A stretch of 64,000 nucleotides of DNA, from positions 41,809-105,808 of the forward strand of contig JAUEPE010000021.1 in assembly GCA_030403585.1 (NCBI GenBank). The letters run 5' to 3'. A program made the position numbers and the translations under genes. The notes under the pieces were generated by a model that was not told the DNA's origin, ran no database searches, and worked only from the letters and a program-made list of their open reading frames with translations. The number at the start of each line of letters is the position of its first letter. Positions within the stretch are counted from its first letter, which is position 1. Positions 43,672-51,507 of this stretch are shown in pieces. The stretch is from Frankia sp. RB7. GTDB taxonomy: Bacteria > Pseudomonadota > Alphaproteobacteria > Rhizobiales > Xanthobacteraceae.

Positions 43672-44688
43672 ATGAGGAAAGCCTGTCTGGCTTTGCTGCT
43701 GGCAGCAAGCGTGATGCCTGCGTTCGCGCAGGACAAGACTTTTGACCTGAAGGTCTCGCATTGGGTGCCAGCGTCGCATCCGCTGCAAAAATCTCTGGAA
43801 GACTGGGTGGCCGCGGTGAACAAGGATTCCGGCGGCACCATCACGGGCAAGGTGTTTCCGGCCCAGCAGCTCGGCAAGGCCTTCGACCATTACGACATGG
43901 CCCGCGACGGCATCGCCGACGTCACTTACGTCAATCCCGGCTACCAGCCCGGCCGCTTCCCGATCATCGGCGCCGGCGAATTGCCTTTCCTGATCTCGGA
44001 CGCCAAGGGCGGCTCGATGGGGCTGGATGCCTGGTATCGCAAATATGCCGAGAAGGAGATGAAGGACGTCAAATATTGCCTCGCCTTCGTCCACTCGCCC
44101 TCCTCCTTCCACTCCCGCACCAAGAAGATCGTGATGCCGGAGGACGTGAAGGGCATGAAAATTCGTCCGGCCCACGCCACCATGGCGAATTTCGTCACCT
44201 CGCTCGGCGGCACCAATGTGCAGTCGTCAGCACCTGAAGTCCGCGACATCATCGAGCGCGGCGTAGCCGACGCCGTCACCTTCCCCTGGGGCTCGCTGGT
44301 GCTGTTCGGCATCGACAAGGTGACGAAGTACCACATGGAGGCGCCGCTCTACACGACGACCTTCGTGTTCGTGATGAACAAGGACAAGTACGATTCGATG
44401 TCCGACAAGCAGAAGGCCGCGATCGACAAGAACTGCTCGACCGAAATGGCCGGCGTGGTCGGCGAGCACTGGGGCAAGTTCGAGGATGCCGGCGTCGACA
44501 AGGTGAAGGCGGAGGAAGGTCACGAGGTCTACAAGCTGACACCGGACCAGACCGCCGCCTGGAAGAAGGCGGCCGAGCCGCTGGTCAAGACCTGGGGTGA
44601 TGGCGCCAAGAAGGCCGGCGCCGATCCCGACACCGCACTGGCCGATCTGAAGGCGTCGCTGAAGAAGTACAACGCGCTGGCGGAGTAG
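43672..44688 (+). CDS. TRAP transporter solute-binding protein (DctP-like)
   Basis: 338 residues with a signal peptide ending AFAQ. DctP-family periplasmic receptor (LKVSHWVPASHPLQKSLEDW). ATG 43672 has GGGAGAG 7 bases ahead. Followed by small and large permeases after a repeat-containing gap. The gene neighbourhood (pobA, ferulate-type genes) suggests an aromatic acid substrate. Confidence 0.94.
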   Translation: MRKACLALLLAASVMPAFAQDKTFDLKVSHWVPASHPLQKSLEDWVAAVNKDSGGTITGKVFPAQQLGKAFDHYDMARDGIADVTYVNPGYQPGRFPIIGAGELPFLISDAKGGSMGLDAWYRKYAEKEMKDVKYCLAFVHSPSSFHSRTKKIVMPEDVKGMKIRPAHATMANFVTSLGGTNVQSSAPEVRDIIERGVADAVTFPWGSLVLFGIDKVTKYHMEAPLYTTTFVFVMNKDKYDSMSDKQKAAIDKNCSTEMAGVVGEHWGKFEDAGVDKVKAEEGHEVYKLTPDQTAAWKKAAEPLVKTWGDGAKKAGADPDTALADLKASLKKYNALAE

Positions 44689-44717
44689 GCGATGCCGTCG
44701 CGGCGGGTTCCTCTTCT

Positions 44718-44874
44718 CCCTCGCCCCGTTCTTACGGGGAGAGGGTCGGGGTGAGGGGCCGCCTCCGCAAAGATGCAGGCAGATGGACTCGCGGAGAGTC
44801 CCCCTCACCCGCCGCGCTCTGGCACGCAAGTGCGCTGCCGAGCACGTCGGCCTCTCCCCGCACGCGGGGAGAGG
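44718..44874. repeat. CCTCTCCCCG palindromic repeats
   Basis: Two hairpins: CCCTCGCCCCGT (44718-44729) with ACGGGGAGAGGG (44734-44745), and CCTCTCCCCGC (44851-44861) with GCGGGGAGAGG (44864-44874). A related one lies at 52750-52775. They occupy the gap between the TRAP SBP and permease genes, so may act as a processing or attenuation site within the operon. Confidence 0.7.
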
Positions 44875-44928
44875 CGAAGACCCTCCGCCGGAGTTGAGAG
44901 CGAGAATGACATCACACAGGACACACCC

Positions 44929-45438
44929 GTGAAGCGCTCCTGGATGGACCGCGTCATCGATTCGATCGAATGGATCGCGGCCGCGTTCGTCGGCATCGTC
45001 GCGCTCGACATCTTCCTGTCGGTGCTGCTGCGCAACACGCTGAACTATTCGATTCCCGACAGCTTCGACATCGGCCGCATGCTCCTTGGCATTCTCATAT
45101 TCTGGGGCATCGCGGCGACCTCCTACCGCGGCACACACATCACGGTCGACCTGGTCTGGGGCAATGTCGGGCCGCGCTACCAGCGCTGGATCGACGTGTT
45201 CGCAACCCTGGTGCTGCTGTTCGTCGTCACCGTGCAGACCTGGACGCTGTTCGACAAGGTGCGCGGCACCTACAAGGACAACGTCCAGACCTTCGACATG
45301 CACATGCCGACCTGGCCGTTCTTCGCGATCGCCTGGATCGGCGACGTCTCGGCCGTGCTGCTGATCGCGATCCGCACCTACCGGCTGATCTTCCATCCCG
45401 AAGACATGCGCGACCCCAAGCTGAAGGTGACGGAGTAA
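44929..45438 (+). CDS. TRAP transporter small permease (DctQ-like)
   Basis: 169 residues from GTG 44929 (AGGAC 6 bases ahead); an ATG at 44944 is the alternative. Four helices, the small subunit of the TRAP membrane pair, with a conserved GRMLLGILIFWGIAATSYRG region. Only 2 bases separate its stop from the large permease ATG. Confidence 0.92.
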   Translation: MKRSWMDRVIDSIEWIAAAFVGIVALDIFLSVLLRNTLNYSIPDSFDIGRMLLGILIFWGIAATSYRGTHITVDLVWGNVGPRYQRWIDVFATLVLLFVVTVQTWTLFDKVRGTYKDNVQTFDMHMPTWPFFAIAWIGDVSAVLLIAIRTYRLIFHPEDMRDPKLKVTE

Positions 45439-45440
45439 TC

Positions 45441-46760
45441 ATGAGCACCGATGCCGTCGCCGTTCTCGGCTTCGTTTCCCTATTCGCGCTGATGCTGCTG
45501 CGCGTGCCTGTCGGCATGGCGATGGGCCTCGTCGGCGTCACCGGCTTCTCCTATCTGGTCGGTCCCACGCCGGCGCTGAAACTGGTCGGTCAGACCTCGA
45601 TGCGCACGGTCACCGACTACACTTTCGGCGTCATTCCGATGTTCCTGTTGATGGGCTCCTTCGTCAGCAATTCCGGCATGAGCCGCGAGCTTTTCCGCGC
45701 TGCCAACGGCTTTGTCGGGCATCTGCGCGGCGGTCTCGGCATCGCCACCGTCGGCGCCTGCGGCGGCTTTGCCGCGATCTGCGGCTCGTCAGTCGCAACC
45801 GCGGCGACCTTTTCCGCGGTCGCCTACCCCGAGATGCGCCGCTTCGGCTATCCGCAATCCTTTGCGACCGGCGTGATCGCGGCCGGCGGCACGCTGGGCG
45901 CGATGCTGCCGCCATCCACCGTGCTAGCTGTCTACGGCATCATCACCGAGCAGGACATCGGAAAGCTCTTCATCGCCGGCATCATCCCAGGCCTTCTGGC
46001 GATGACCATGTATATGATCACGATCTTCCTGATCGGCTATTTTCGTCCCGACTTCCTGCCGAAGGGCAAGGTGCTGCCCTGGCGCGAGCGCTTTGCCGGA
46101 TTGAAGGAGATCTGGGCGCCGGTGCTGCTGTTCGTCTTCGTGATCGGCGGCCTCTACGGTCTGCCATATCTGCCGCGCTTCACGCCGACTGAAGCCGGCG
46201 GTGTCGGCGCCACCGGCGCCTTCATCATCGGCGTGGTCACCGGGCGGCTCGACCGTGAGAAGATACTGGCCTCGCTGCTCCAGGCGACGCGCACCGCGGC
46301 CGCGGTGTTCACGGTGCTGATCGGCGCGCTGATCTTCGGCTATTTTCTCACGGTGACGCAAACGCCGCAAAAGGTGACGGAATTCCTCACCGGCCTGGGC
46401 TTGGGCCCCTACGGCGTGCTGGCGCTGATCATGCTGATGTATCTGGTGCTTGGCTGCCTGATGGATGCCATGGCGATGATCATCCTCACCGTGCCGATCA
46501 TCTTCCCGGTCATCATGCATCTCGGCTTCGATCCGATCTGGTTCGGCGTCATCATCGTCATGACCGTCGAGCTCGGCCTGATCCATCCGCCGGTCGGCAT
46601 GAACGTCTTTGTCATCAAAAGCGTCGTCAAGGACGTCTCCTTCTCCACCATCTTCAAGGGCGTGATCCCGTTCGTGGCGACCGACCTGGTGCGTCTCGTG
46701 ATCCTGATCGCCTTCCCGCTGCTGGCGACCTGGTTGCCAACGCGCATGATGGCGCATTGA
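45441..46760 (+). CDS. TRAP transporter large permease (DctM-like)
   Basis: 439 residues with about eleven helices. DctM family motifs include GACGGFAAICGSSVATAATF and GVIAAGGTLGAMLPPSTVLA, then VELGLIHPPVGMNVFVIKS. Works with the SBP and small permease as a Na+- or H+-driven importer. Confidence 0.95.
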   Translation: MSTDAVAVLGFVSLFALMLLRVPVGMAMGLVGVTGFSYLVGPTPALKLVGQTSMRTVTDYTFGVIPMFLLMGSFVSNSGMSRELFRAANGFVGHLRGGLGIATVGACGGFAAICGSSVATAATFSAVAYPEMRRFGYPQSFATGVIAAGGTLGAMLPPSTVLAVYGIITEQDIGKLFIAGIIPGLLAMTMYMITIFLIGYFRPDFLPKGKVLPWRERFAGLKEIWAPVLLFVFVIGGLYGLPYLPRFTPTEAGGVGATGAFIIGVVTGRLDREKILASLLQATRTAAAVFTVLIGALIFGYFLTVTQTPQKVTEFLTGLGLGPYGVLALIMLMYLVLGCLMDAMAMIILTVPIIFPVIMHLGFDPIWFGVIIVMTVELGLIHPPVGMNVFVIKSVVKDVSFSTIFKGVIPFVATDLVRLVILIAFPLLATWLPTRMMAH

Positions 46761-46771
46761 AGGGTGAAGCG

Positions 46772-47233
46772 ATGACCATACCGACGCTCGATACGAAATA
46801 CGTCTTCACCATCACTGCAAAAATCGGCGACGTCATCATCGCCGGCGAAACCGGCATCGGCGTCCGCCGCATCATTCCGATCATCGGCGGCGAGGTGACG
46901 GGTGCGATCACCGGCAAGGTGCTGCCGTTCGGCGCCGACTTCCAGACCATCCGTCCCAACGAGCTGATCGATCTCGAAGCCAAATACGCCCTCGAGACCG
47001 ACGACGGCGCCGTCGTCTATGTCGAGAACAAGGGCATGCGCTTCGGCCCCGTCGAACTGTTGCAAAAGCTCAAGCGCGGCGAGCCGGTCGATCCCAAGCT
47101 GATCTATTTCCGCACCGTGCCGAGGTTCGAGACGGGGCACGAGAAGTACCGCTGGCTGATGGAGCGCATCTTTGTCGGCTCAGCGGCGCGCCATGCAGAC
47201 CGCGTGGTGATCGACGTGCATCAGGTGGTGTGA
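46772..47233 (+). CDS. DUF3237 family protein
   Basis: 153 residues. Compact all-beta protein with the DUF3237 pattern RRIIPIIGGEVTGAITGKVL, LPFGADFQTIRPN, and the closing YFRTVPRFETGHEKY. Function unknown. It starts 11 bases after the TRAP large permease stop, so it belongs to the transporter operon; a role in modifying or sensing the imported aromatic acid is possible but unproven. Confidence 0.9.
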   Translation: MTIPTLDTKYVFTITAKIGDVIIAGETGIGVRRIIPIIGGEVTGAITGKVLPFGADFQTIRPNELIDLEAKYALETDDGAVVYVENKGMRFGPVELLQKLKRGEPVDPKLIYFRTVPRFETGHEKYRWLMERIFVGSAARHADRVVIDVHQVV

Positions 47234-47275
47234 AGCCTCAGCGCGTAAGGTTCAAACCGCCTCAATCTCCACTTT

Positions 47276-47400
47276 TCGTCCCGGCGAAGGCCGGGACCCA
47301 TACCGCGGAATTTATCGATTGTGCACGGTAGAAGTACCGAACGACGAATCTTCGCCAAATTACTCCCTGTGGCTATGGGTCTCGGCCTTCACGGGGACGA
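47276..47400. mobile_element. MITE-like element with 27-base terminal inverted repeats
   Basis: 125 bases. Left end 47276-47302 (TCGTCCCGGCGAAGGCCGGG...) and right end 47374-47400 match as inverted repeats at 24 of 27 positions, each end itself forming a small hairpin. No ORF inside. Lies in the gap before the enoyl-CoA hydratase gene. The terminal hairpin also occurs alone at 60217-60256. Confidence 0.65.
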
Positions 47401-47468
47401 TATAGTGTCTGGAGCAGCGTTCTTCCGCCACTGACATGCTCTCCCCCATATTGACTCCTCCAGAATTC

Positions 47469-47483
47469 GTTATACAACATAAC
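47469..47483. promoter_or_regulatory. AT-rich operator upstream of the hydroxycinnamate operon
   Basis: GTTATACAACATAAC: arms GTTAT and ATAAC around 5 bases, 20 bases before the enoyl-CoA hydratase start. It overlaps a likely promoter (TTGACT at 47451). Similar in design to the site near pobA. Confidence 0.62.
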
Positions 47484-47502
47484 TATTCTGATAAGGACGC
47501 AA

Positions 47503-48312
47503 ATGACACAGGGAAACGCCGAGACCGCTGACGCGGGCGGCTCAGGGCTGCTTCGGATCGAGCGGGTGGACCGGGTTCTGACTGTGGGTCTGAACCGGCC
47601 GGCCAAGCGCAATGCGCTCAACGACGGCATCATTCTCGAAATCGGCGAATGCTTTGCGTCCCTGCCCGAGGACATCGGCGCGGTCGTCATCCACGGCATC
47701 GGCGACCATTTTTCTTCCGGGCTCGACCTCTCCGAACTTCAGGATCACGACGCCACGGGCGGGCTCCTCCATTCTCAAATGTGGCACCGCGTGTTCGACC
47801 GCATCCAGTACAGCCGCGTGCCTGTCATTGCTGCACTCAAGGGCGCCGTGATCGGCGGCGGGCTCGAGCTGGCTTGCTCCGCCCACATTCGCGTCGCCGA
47901 GCCCACAGCCTATTTCGCACTGCCTGAGGGGCAGCGCGGCATCTTCGTCGGCGGCGGCGGCTCGGTGCGGCTGCCGCGGCTGATCGGCGTCGCGCGCATG
48001 ATGGACATGATGCTGACGGGGCGCGTCTATAGCGCGACCGAGGGCGCGTCCTACGGCTTTGCGCAATATGTCACCGAAGCCGGCAACGGCCTCACAAAGG
48101 CGCTGGAGCTTGCGACCAAGATCGCCTCCAACGCGCCGCTGACGAATTTCGCCGTGATCCAGGCGCTGCCGATGATCGCGGAGGCCAATCCGCAGACCGG
48201 CCTGTTGATGGAATCGCTGATGGCCACTGTCGCGCAGAGCGACAAGGAAGCAAAGCGCAGGATCCGCGAATTCCTCGAGCACAAGACCGCCAAGGTAAAG
48301 CCGAAGTCATGA
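47503..48312 (+). CDS. Enoyl-CoA hydratase/isomerase family protein
   Basis: 269 residues, crotonase fold. Oxyanion loop ALKGAVIGGGLELACSAHIRVA and FALPEGQRGIFVGGGGS are clear; hydrates the double bond of an acyl-CoA. Being co-operonic with a feruloyl-CoA synthase (4-base overlap), the likely substrate is a hydroxycinnamoyl-CoA. Whether it is a simple hydratase or a hydratase/lyase cannot be told from sequence by eye. Confidence 0.93.
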   Translation: MTQGNAETADAGGSGLLRIERVDRVLTVGLNRPAKRNALNDGIILEIGECFASLPEDIGAVVIHGIGDHFSSGLDLSELQDHDATGGLLHSQMWHRVFDRIQYSRVPVIAALKGAVIGGGLELACSAHIRVAEPTAYFALPEGQRGIFVGGGGSVRLPRLIGVARMMDMMLTGRVYSATEGASYGFAQYVTEAGNGLTKALELATKIASNAPLTNFAVIQALPMIAEANPQTGLLMESLMATVAQSDKEAKRRIREFLEHKTAKVKPKS

Positions 48313-50192
48313 GCGCGCAGCCGTCCTCTTCCAGCACAGAGCGCGGCGAGAGCAATTCTCCGCTGCGGCCGATCTCATTCGGCGATCCCGCCATTGATAT
48401 CGAGCGTCGCGCCGACGGCACGATCTATTTGCGGCCGAAGCAGCCGCTCGGCGATTATCCGGTCCGCATCACCGACCGCCTGCATCATTGGGCGACGACG
48501 ACGCCGGATCGCGTGTTCATGGCGGAGCGCGAAGGCGTCCGCTTCTGGCGCAAGATCACCTATGCCGAGCTGCTCACCGCGAGCCGGCACATCGCTTCCG
48601 CGCTGATACAGCGCGGCCTGTCGGCCGAGCGGCCGGTCGTCATCCTCTCGGGCAATTCGATCGACCACGCGCTGCTGGCGTTCGGCGCGTTCTATGCCGG
48701 TATTCCGTTCTGCTCGGTGTCGCCGGCCTATTCGCTGGTGTCGAAGGATTACGGCAAGCTCTCTTATCTGATGAAGCTGCTGACGCCCGGCCTGGTCTTC
48801 GCCGAGGATGCCGACAAATTCGCGGACGCCCTTGCCGCCAATGTCTCGCTCGGCACCGAGATCGCCGCGTCCTATGGCCATGTGCCCGGCCGCGACGTCA
48901 CGCTGCTCGCCGACCTCATGGCAACGCCGATCCGCAGCGACCTCGACGCGGTGCACGACAAGATCGGCCCCGACACGATCGCAAAATTCCTACTGACGTC
49001 GGGTTCGACCGGCAATCCCAAGGCCGTCATCAACACTCAGCGCATGATCTGCGCCAACCAGGTCATGCTGCGTGAGACGCTTGCCTTCCTCAAGGACGAA
49101 CCGCCCGTCATCATCGACTGGCTGCCCTGGAATCACACCTTTGGCGGCAATCACAATATCGGGCTGACGCTCTACAATGGCGGCTCGATGTATCTCGACG
49201 CCGGCAAGCCGATGCCGGGCGGCATCGAGGAGACCGTGCGCAATCTCCAGGAGATTTCGCCGACGGTCTATTTCAACGTTCCCAAGGGCTACGAATCGCT
49301 GCTGCCTTATTTGCGTGACGACCAGGGTCTTCGTGCAAAGTTCTTCGACCGGCTGCACGCGATGTTCTTCTCGGGTGCGGCGCTGTCGCCCTTCGTCTGG
49401 AACAGCCTCGACGAACTCGCGGTGAAGGAAAAAGGCTATCGCGTGCCGATGCTGACCGGCCTCGGCGCAACCGAGACCGCGCCGTTCTTCATGTCGGTCA
49501 ATCCGCGCACCAGCCGCTCCGGCCATGTCGGCCTTCCCGTGTCGGGCAACGACGCCAAGCTGGTGCCGAACAACGGCAAGATGGAAGTTCGTGCCAAGGG
49601 CCCGAACGTGATGCCCGGCTACTGGCGCCAGCCCGAGATCACCGCAAAATCCTTCGACGAGGAAGGATTTTACAAGATGGGCGACGCGCTCAAGCCCGCC
49701 GATCCCGATGATCTCAACGCCGGCTTCGATTTCGACGGCCGCGTCAGCGAGGATTTCAAGCTCGGCAGCGGCACCTGGGTCAGCGTCGGTCCGCTGCGCG
49801 CGCGCTTCGTCGCGGCCTGCGCGCCGCTGGTGCGCGACGTCGTCATCGCCGGCATCAACCGCGACGAGGTCTCCGCGCTGGTGCTGCTCGATCTCGACGG
49901 TTGCCGCCTGATCAACCCGACGCTGCCGGCCGACAATCTCGCCGTCACCGCCCGGGACCGACTGGTGTGCGAAGCCTTCCGTGAGCGTCTGACCCGTTTC
50001 CTCTCTTCGGCCACCGGCTCCTCGACGCGCATCACGCGTGCGATCCTGTTGGACGTGCCGCTGTCGATCGACAAGGGTGAGGTCACCGACAAGGGCTCGA
50101 TCAACCAGCGCGCCGTGCTCGATCATCGCGACGCTCTGATCGAGGAGCTCTACGCTGCCAATCCATCGGACCGTGTGATATCGGTCGGCTAA
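48309..50192 (+). CDS. fcs: Feruloyl-CoA synthase-type acyl-CoA synthetase
   Basis: 627 residues, ANL superfamily. AMP-binding motif LLTSGSTGNPKAVINTQ, then TGLGATETAPFFMS and a C-terminal lid with VSEDFKLGSGTWVSVGPLR. Length and N-terminal extension resemble feruloyl-CoA synthases rather than acetyl- or long-chain CoA ligases. Activates p-coumarate, ferulate or a related acid to its CoA ester. Start overlaps the hydratase stop by 4 bases. Confidence 0.88.
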   Translation: MSAQPSSSSTERGESNSPLRPISFGDPAIDIERRADGTIYLRPKQPLGDYPVRITDRLHHWATTTPDRVFMAEREGVRFWRKITYAELLTASRHIASALIQRGLSAERPVVILSGNSIDHALLAFGAFYAGIPFCSVSPAYSLVSKDYGKLSYLMKLLTPGLVFAEDADKFADALAANVSLGTEIAASYGHVPGRDVTLLADLMATPIRSDLDAVHDKIGPDTIAKFLLTSGSTGNPKAVINTQRMICANQVMLRETLAFLKDEPPVIIDWLPWNHTFGGNHNIGLTLYNGGSMYLDAGKPMPGGIEETVRNLQEISPTVYFNVPKGYESLLPYLRDDQGLRAKFFDRLHAMFFSGAALSPFVWNSLDELAVKEKGYRVPMLTGLGATETAPFFMSVNPRTSRSGHVGLPVSGNDAKLVPNNGKMEVRAKGPNVMPGYWRQPEITAKSFDEEGFYKMGDALKPADPDDLNAGFDFDGRVSEDFKLGSGTWVSVGPLRARFVAACAPLVRDVVIAGINRDEVSALVLLDLDGCRLINPTLPADNLAVTARDRLVCEAFRERLTRFLSSATGSSTRITRAILLDVPLSIDKGEVTDKGSINQRAVLDHRDALIEELYAANPSDRVISVG

Positions 50193-50217
50193 GAAACCAT
50201 CGTACCAGGAGAACGCC

Positions 50218-50979
50218 ATGTTGTTGAAGGATCAGTCAGCCATCGTCACCGGCGGCGCATCGGGGCTGGGTGCGGCGACTGCGCGCAAACTTGCAGCACA
50301 GGGGGCCAAGGTCGCGGTGTTCGACCTCAATGCCAAGCTGGCGGAGACCGTTGCCGCCGAGATCAAGGGCGTGGCCGTGACCTGCGACGTCTCCGACGCT
50401 GCCTCCGCTGAAGCCGCGATCGCACAGGCGACCAAGGCCCATGGCCCGGCTCGGGTGCTGGTCAACTGCGCCGGCATCGGCGTGGCGAAGCGCGTCGTCG
50501 GCCGTGACGGCCCGATGGCGCTCGCTGATTTCGACAAGGTGATCAAGGTCAATTTGATCGGCACCTTCAACATGCTTCGCCTCGCCGCAACCGAGATGTC
50601 CAAGCTCGAGCCGCAGGCGACCGGCGAGCGCGGCGTCATCATCAACACGGCCTCGGTTGCCGCCTATGACGGCCAGATCGGCCAGTCGGCCTATTCGGCG
50701 TCAAAGGGCGGCATCGTCGGCATGACGCTGCCGATAGCGCGCGAACTGGCCCAGTTCGGCGTCCGCGTACTGACGATCGCGCCCGGCCTGTTCCTGACGC
50801 CGCTGCTGGCCAATCTGCCGCAGGAAGCCCAGGACTCGCTCGCCGCCGCGATCCCCTTCCCGCGCCGGCTCGGCCACGCCGACGAATTCGCCGCGCTCGC
50901 GCTGCACATGGTAGAGAACTCCTACCTCAACGGCGAAGTGGTGCGCCTCGACGGCTCGCTGCGCATGGCGCCCAAGTGA
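50218..50979 (+). CDS. SDR dehydrogenase, type II 3-hydroxyacyl-CoA dehydrogenase-like
   Basis: 253 residues. Nucleotide motif TGGASGLGAATARKL, catalytic INTASVAAYDGQIGQSAYSA followed by SKGG (YxxxK), and late LDGSLRMAPK. Resembles HSD17B10-type 3-hydroxyacyl-CoA dehydrogenases. In this operon it would oxidise the 3-hydroxy intermediate of a hydroxycinnamoyl-CoA (beta-oxidative route). Confidence 0.92.
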   Translation: MLLKDQSAIVTGGASGLGAATARKLAAQGAKVAVFDLNAKLAETVAAEIKGVAVTCDVSDAASAEAAIAQATKAHGPARVLVNCAGIGVAKRVVGRDGPMALADFDKVIKVNLIGTFNMLRLAATEMSKLEPQATGERGVIINTASVAAYDGQIGQSAYSASKGGIVGMTLPIARELAQFGVRVLTIAPGLFLTPLLANLPQEAQDSLAAAIPFPRRLGHADEFAALALHMVENSYLNGEVVRLDGSLRMAPK

Positions 50980-50997
50980 CTTCGTAGAGTAAGAGCC

Positions 50998-51417
50998 ATG
51001 TTCGTGAACCGGCGCGACGTCCAGATCCAGTGGGGCGACTGCGACCCCGCCAACATCGTCTACTACCCGCGCTATTTCGCGATGTTCGACGATTCGACGT
51101 CGACCCTGTTTGAGGTCGCCGGGTTCTCCAAGCAGGATCTGGTCAAGAAATACGGCCTGGTGGGCATCCCCATGGTCGACACGCGGTCCAAGTTCTACAT
51201 CCCGTCGACCTATGGCGACTGGATCACCATCGAAACGAAGATCGAGAGCATCAAGCGCTCGAGCTTCGAGGTGAAGCACAACGTTTACAAGGGCGAGGCA
51301 CTTGCCATCGAAGGTTCTGAGACCCGCGTCCTGGTCGGCCGCGATCCCGTTAACCCCGACAAGCTGAAATCAGCACCGTTTCCGCCGGAAATGGTAGCGA
51401 AATTCACAGAAAGCTAG
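50998..51417 (+). CDS. 4-hydroxybenzoyl-CoA thioesterase family protein
   Basis: 139 residues, hotdog fold. Active-site motif WGDCDPANIVYYPRYF (catalytic-type Asp16) is the hallmark of Pseudomonas-type 4-HBA-CoA thioesterases. Would release 4-hydroxybenzoate or vanillate from the aryl-CoA, matching PobA use of 4-hydroxybenzoate. 18 bases after the SDR. Confidence 0.9.
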   Translation: MFVNRRDVQIQWGDCDPANIVYYPRYFAMFDDSTSTLFEVAGFSKQDLVKKYGLVGIPMVDTRSKFYIPSTYGDWITIETKIESIKRSSFEVKHNVYKGEALAIEGSETRVLVGRDPVNPDKLKSAPFPPEMVAKFTES

Positions 51418-51507
51418 GTCCGGAGCTAAATCGCCGCATCACCAAAAGACGGGGCTGAAATAGCCCCGAATTTCTGCTTTCAAAGAAATACGAAAAGGGA
51501 GGAATCA

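Noticed and set aside
44227..45396. 389-codon minus-strand open frame across the TRAP receptor and small permease genes
   Set aside because: Antisense to two recognisable TRAP genes and includes translated repeat sequence; no ribosome site or family.
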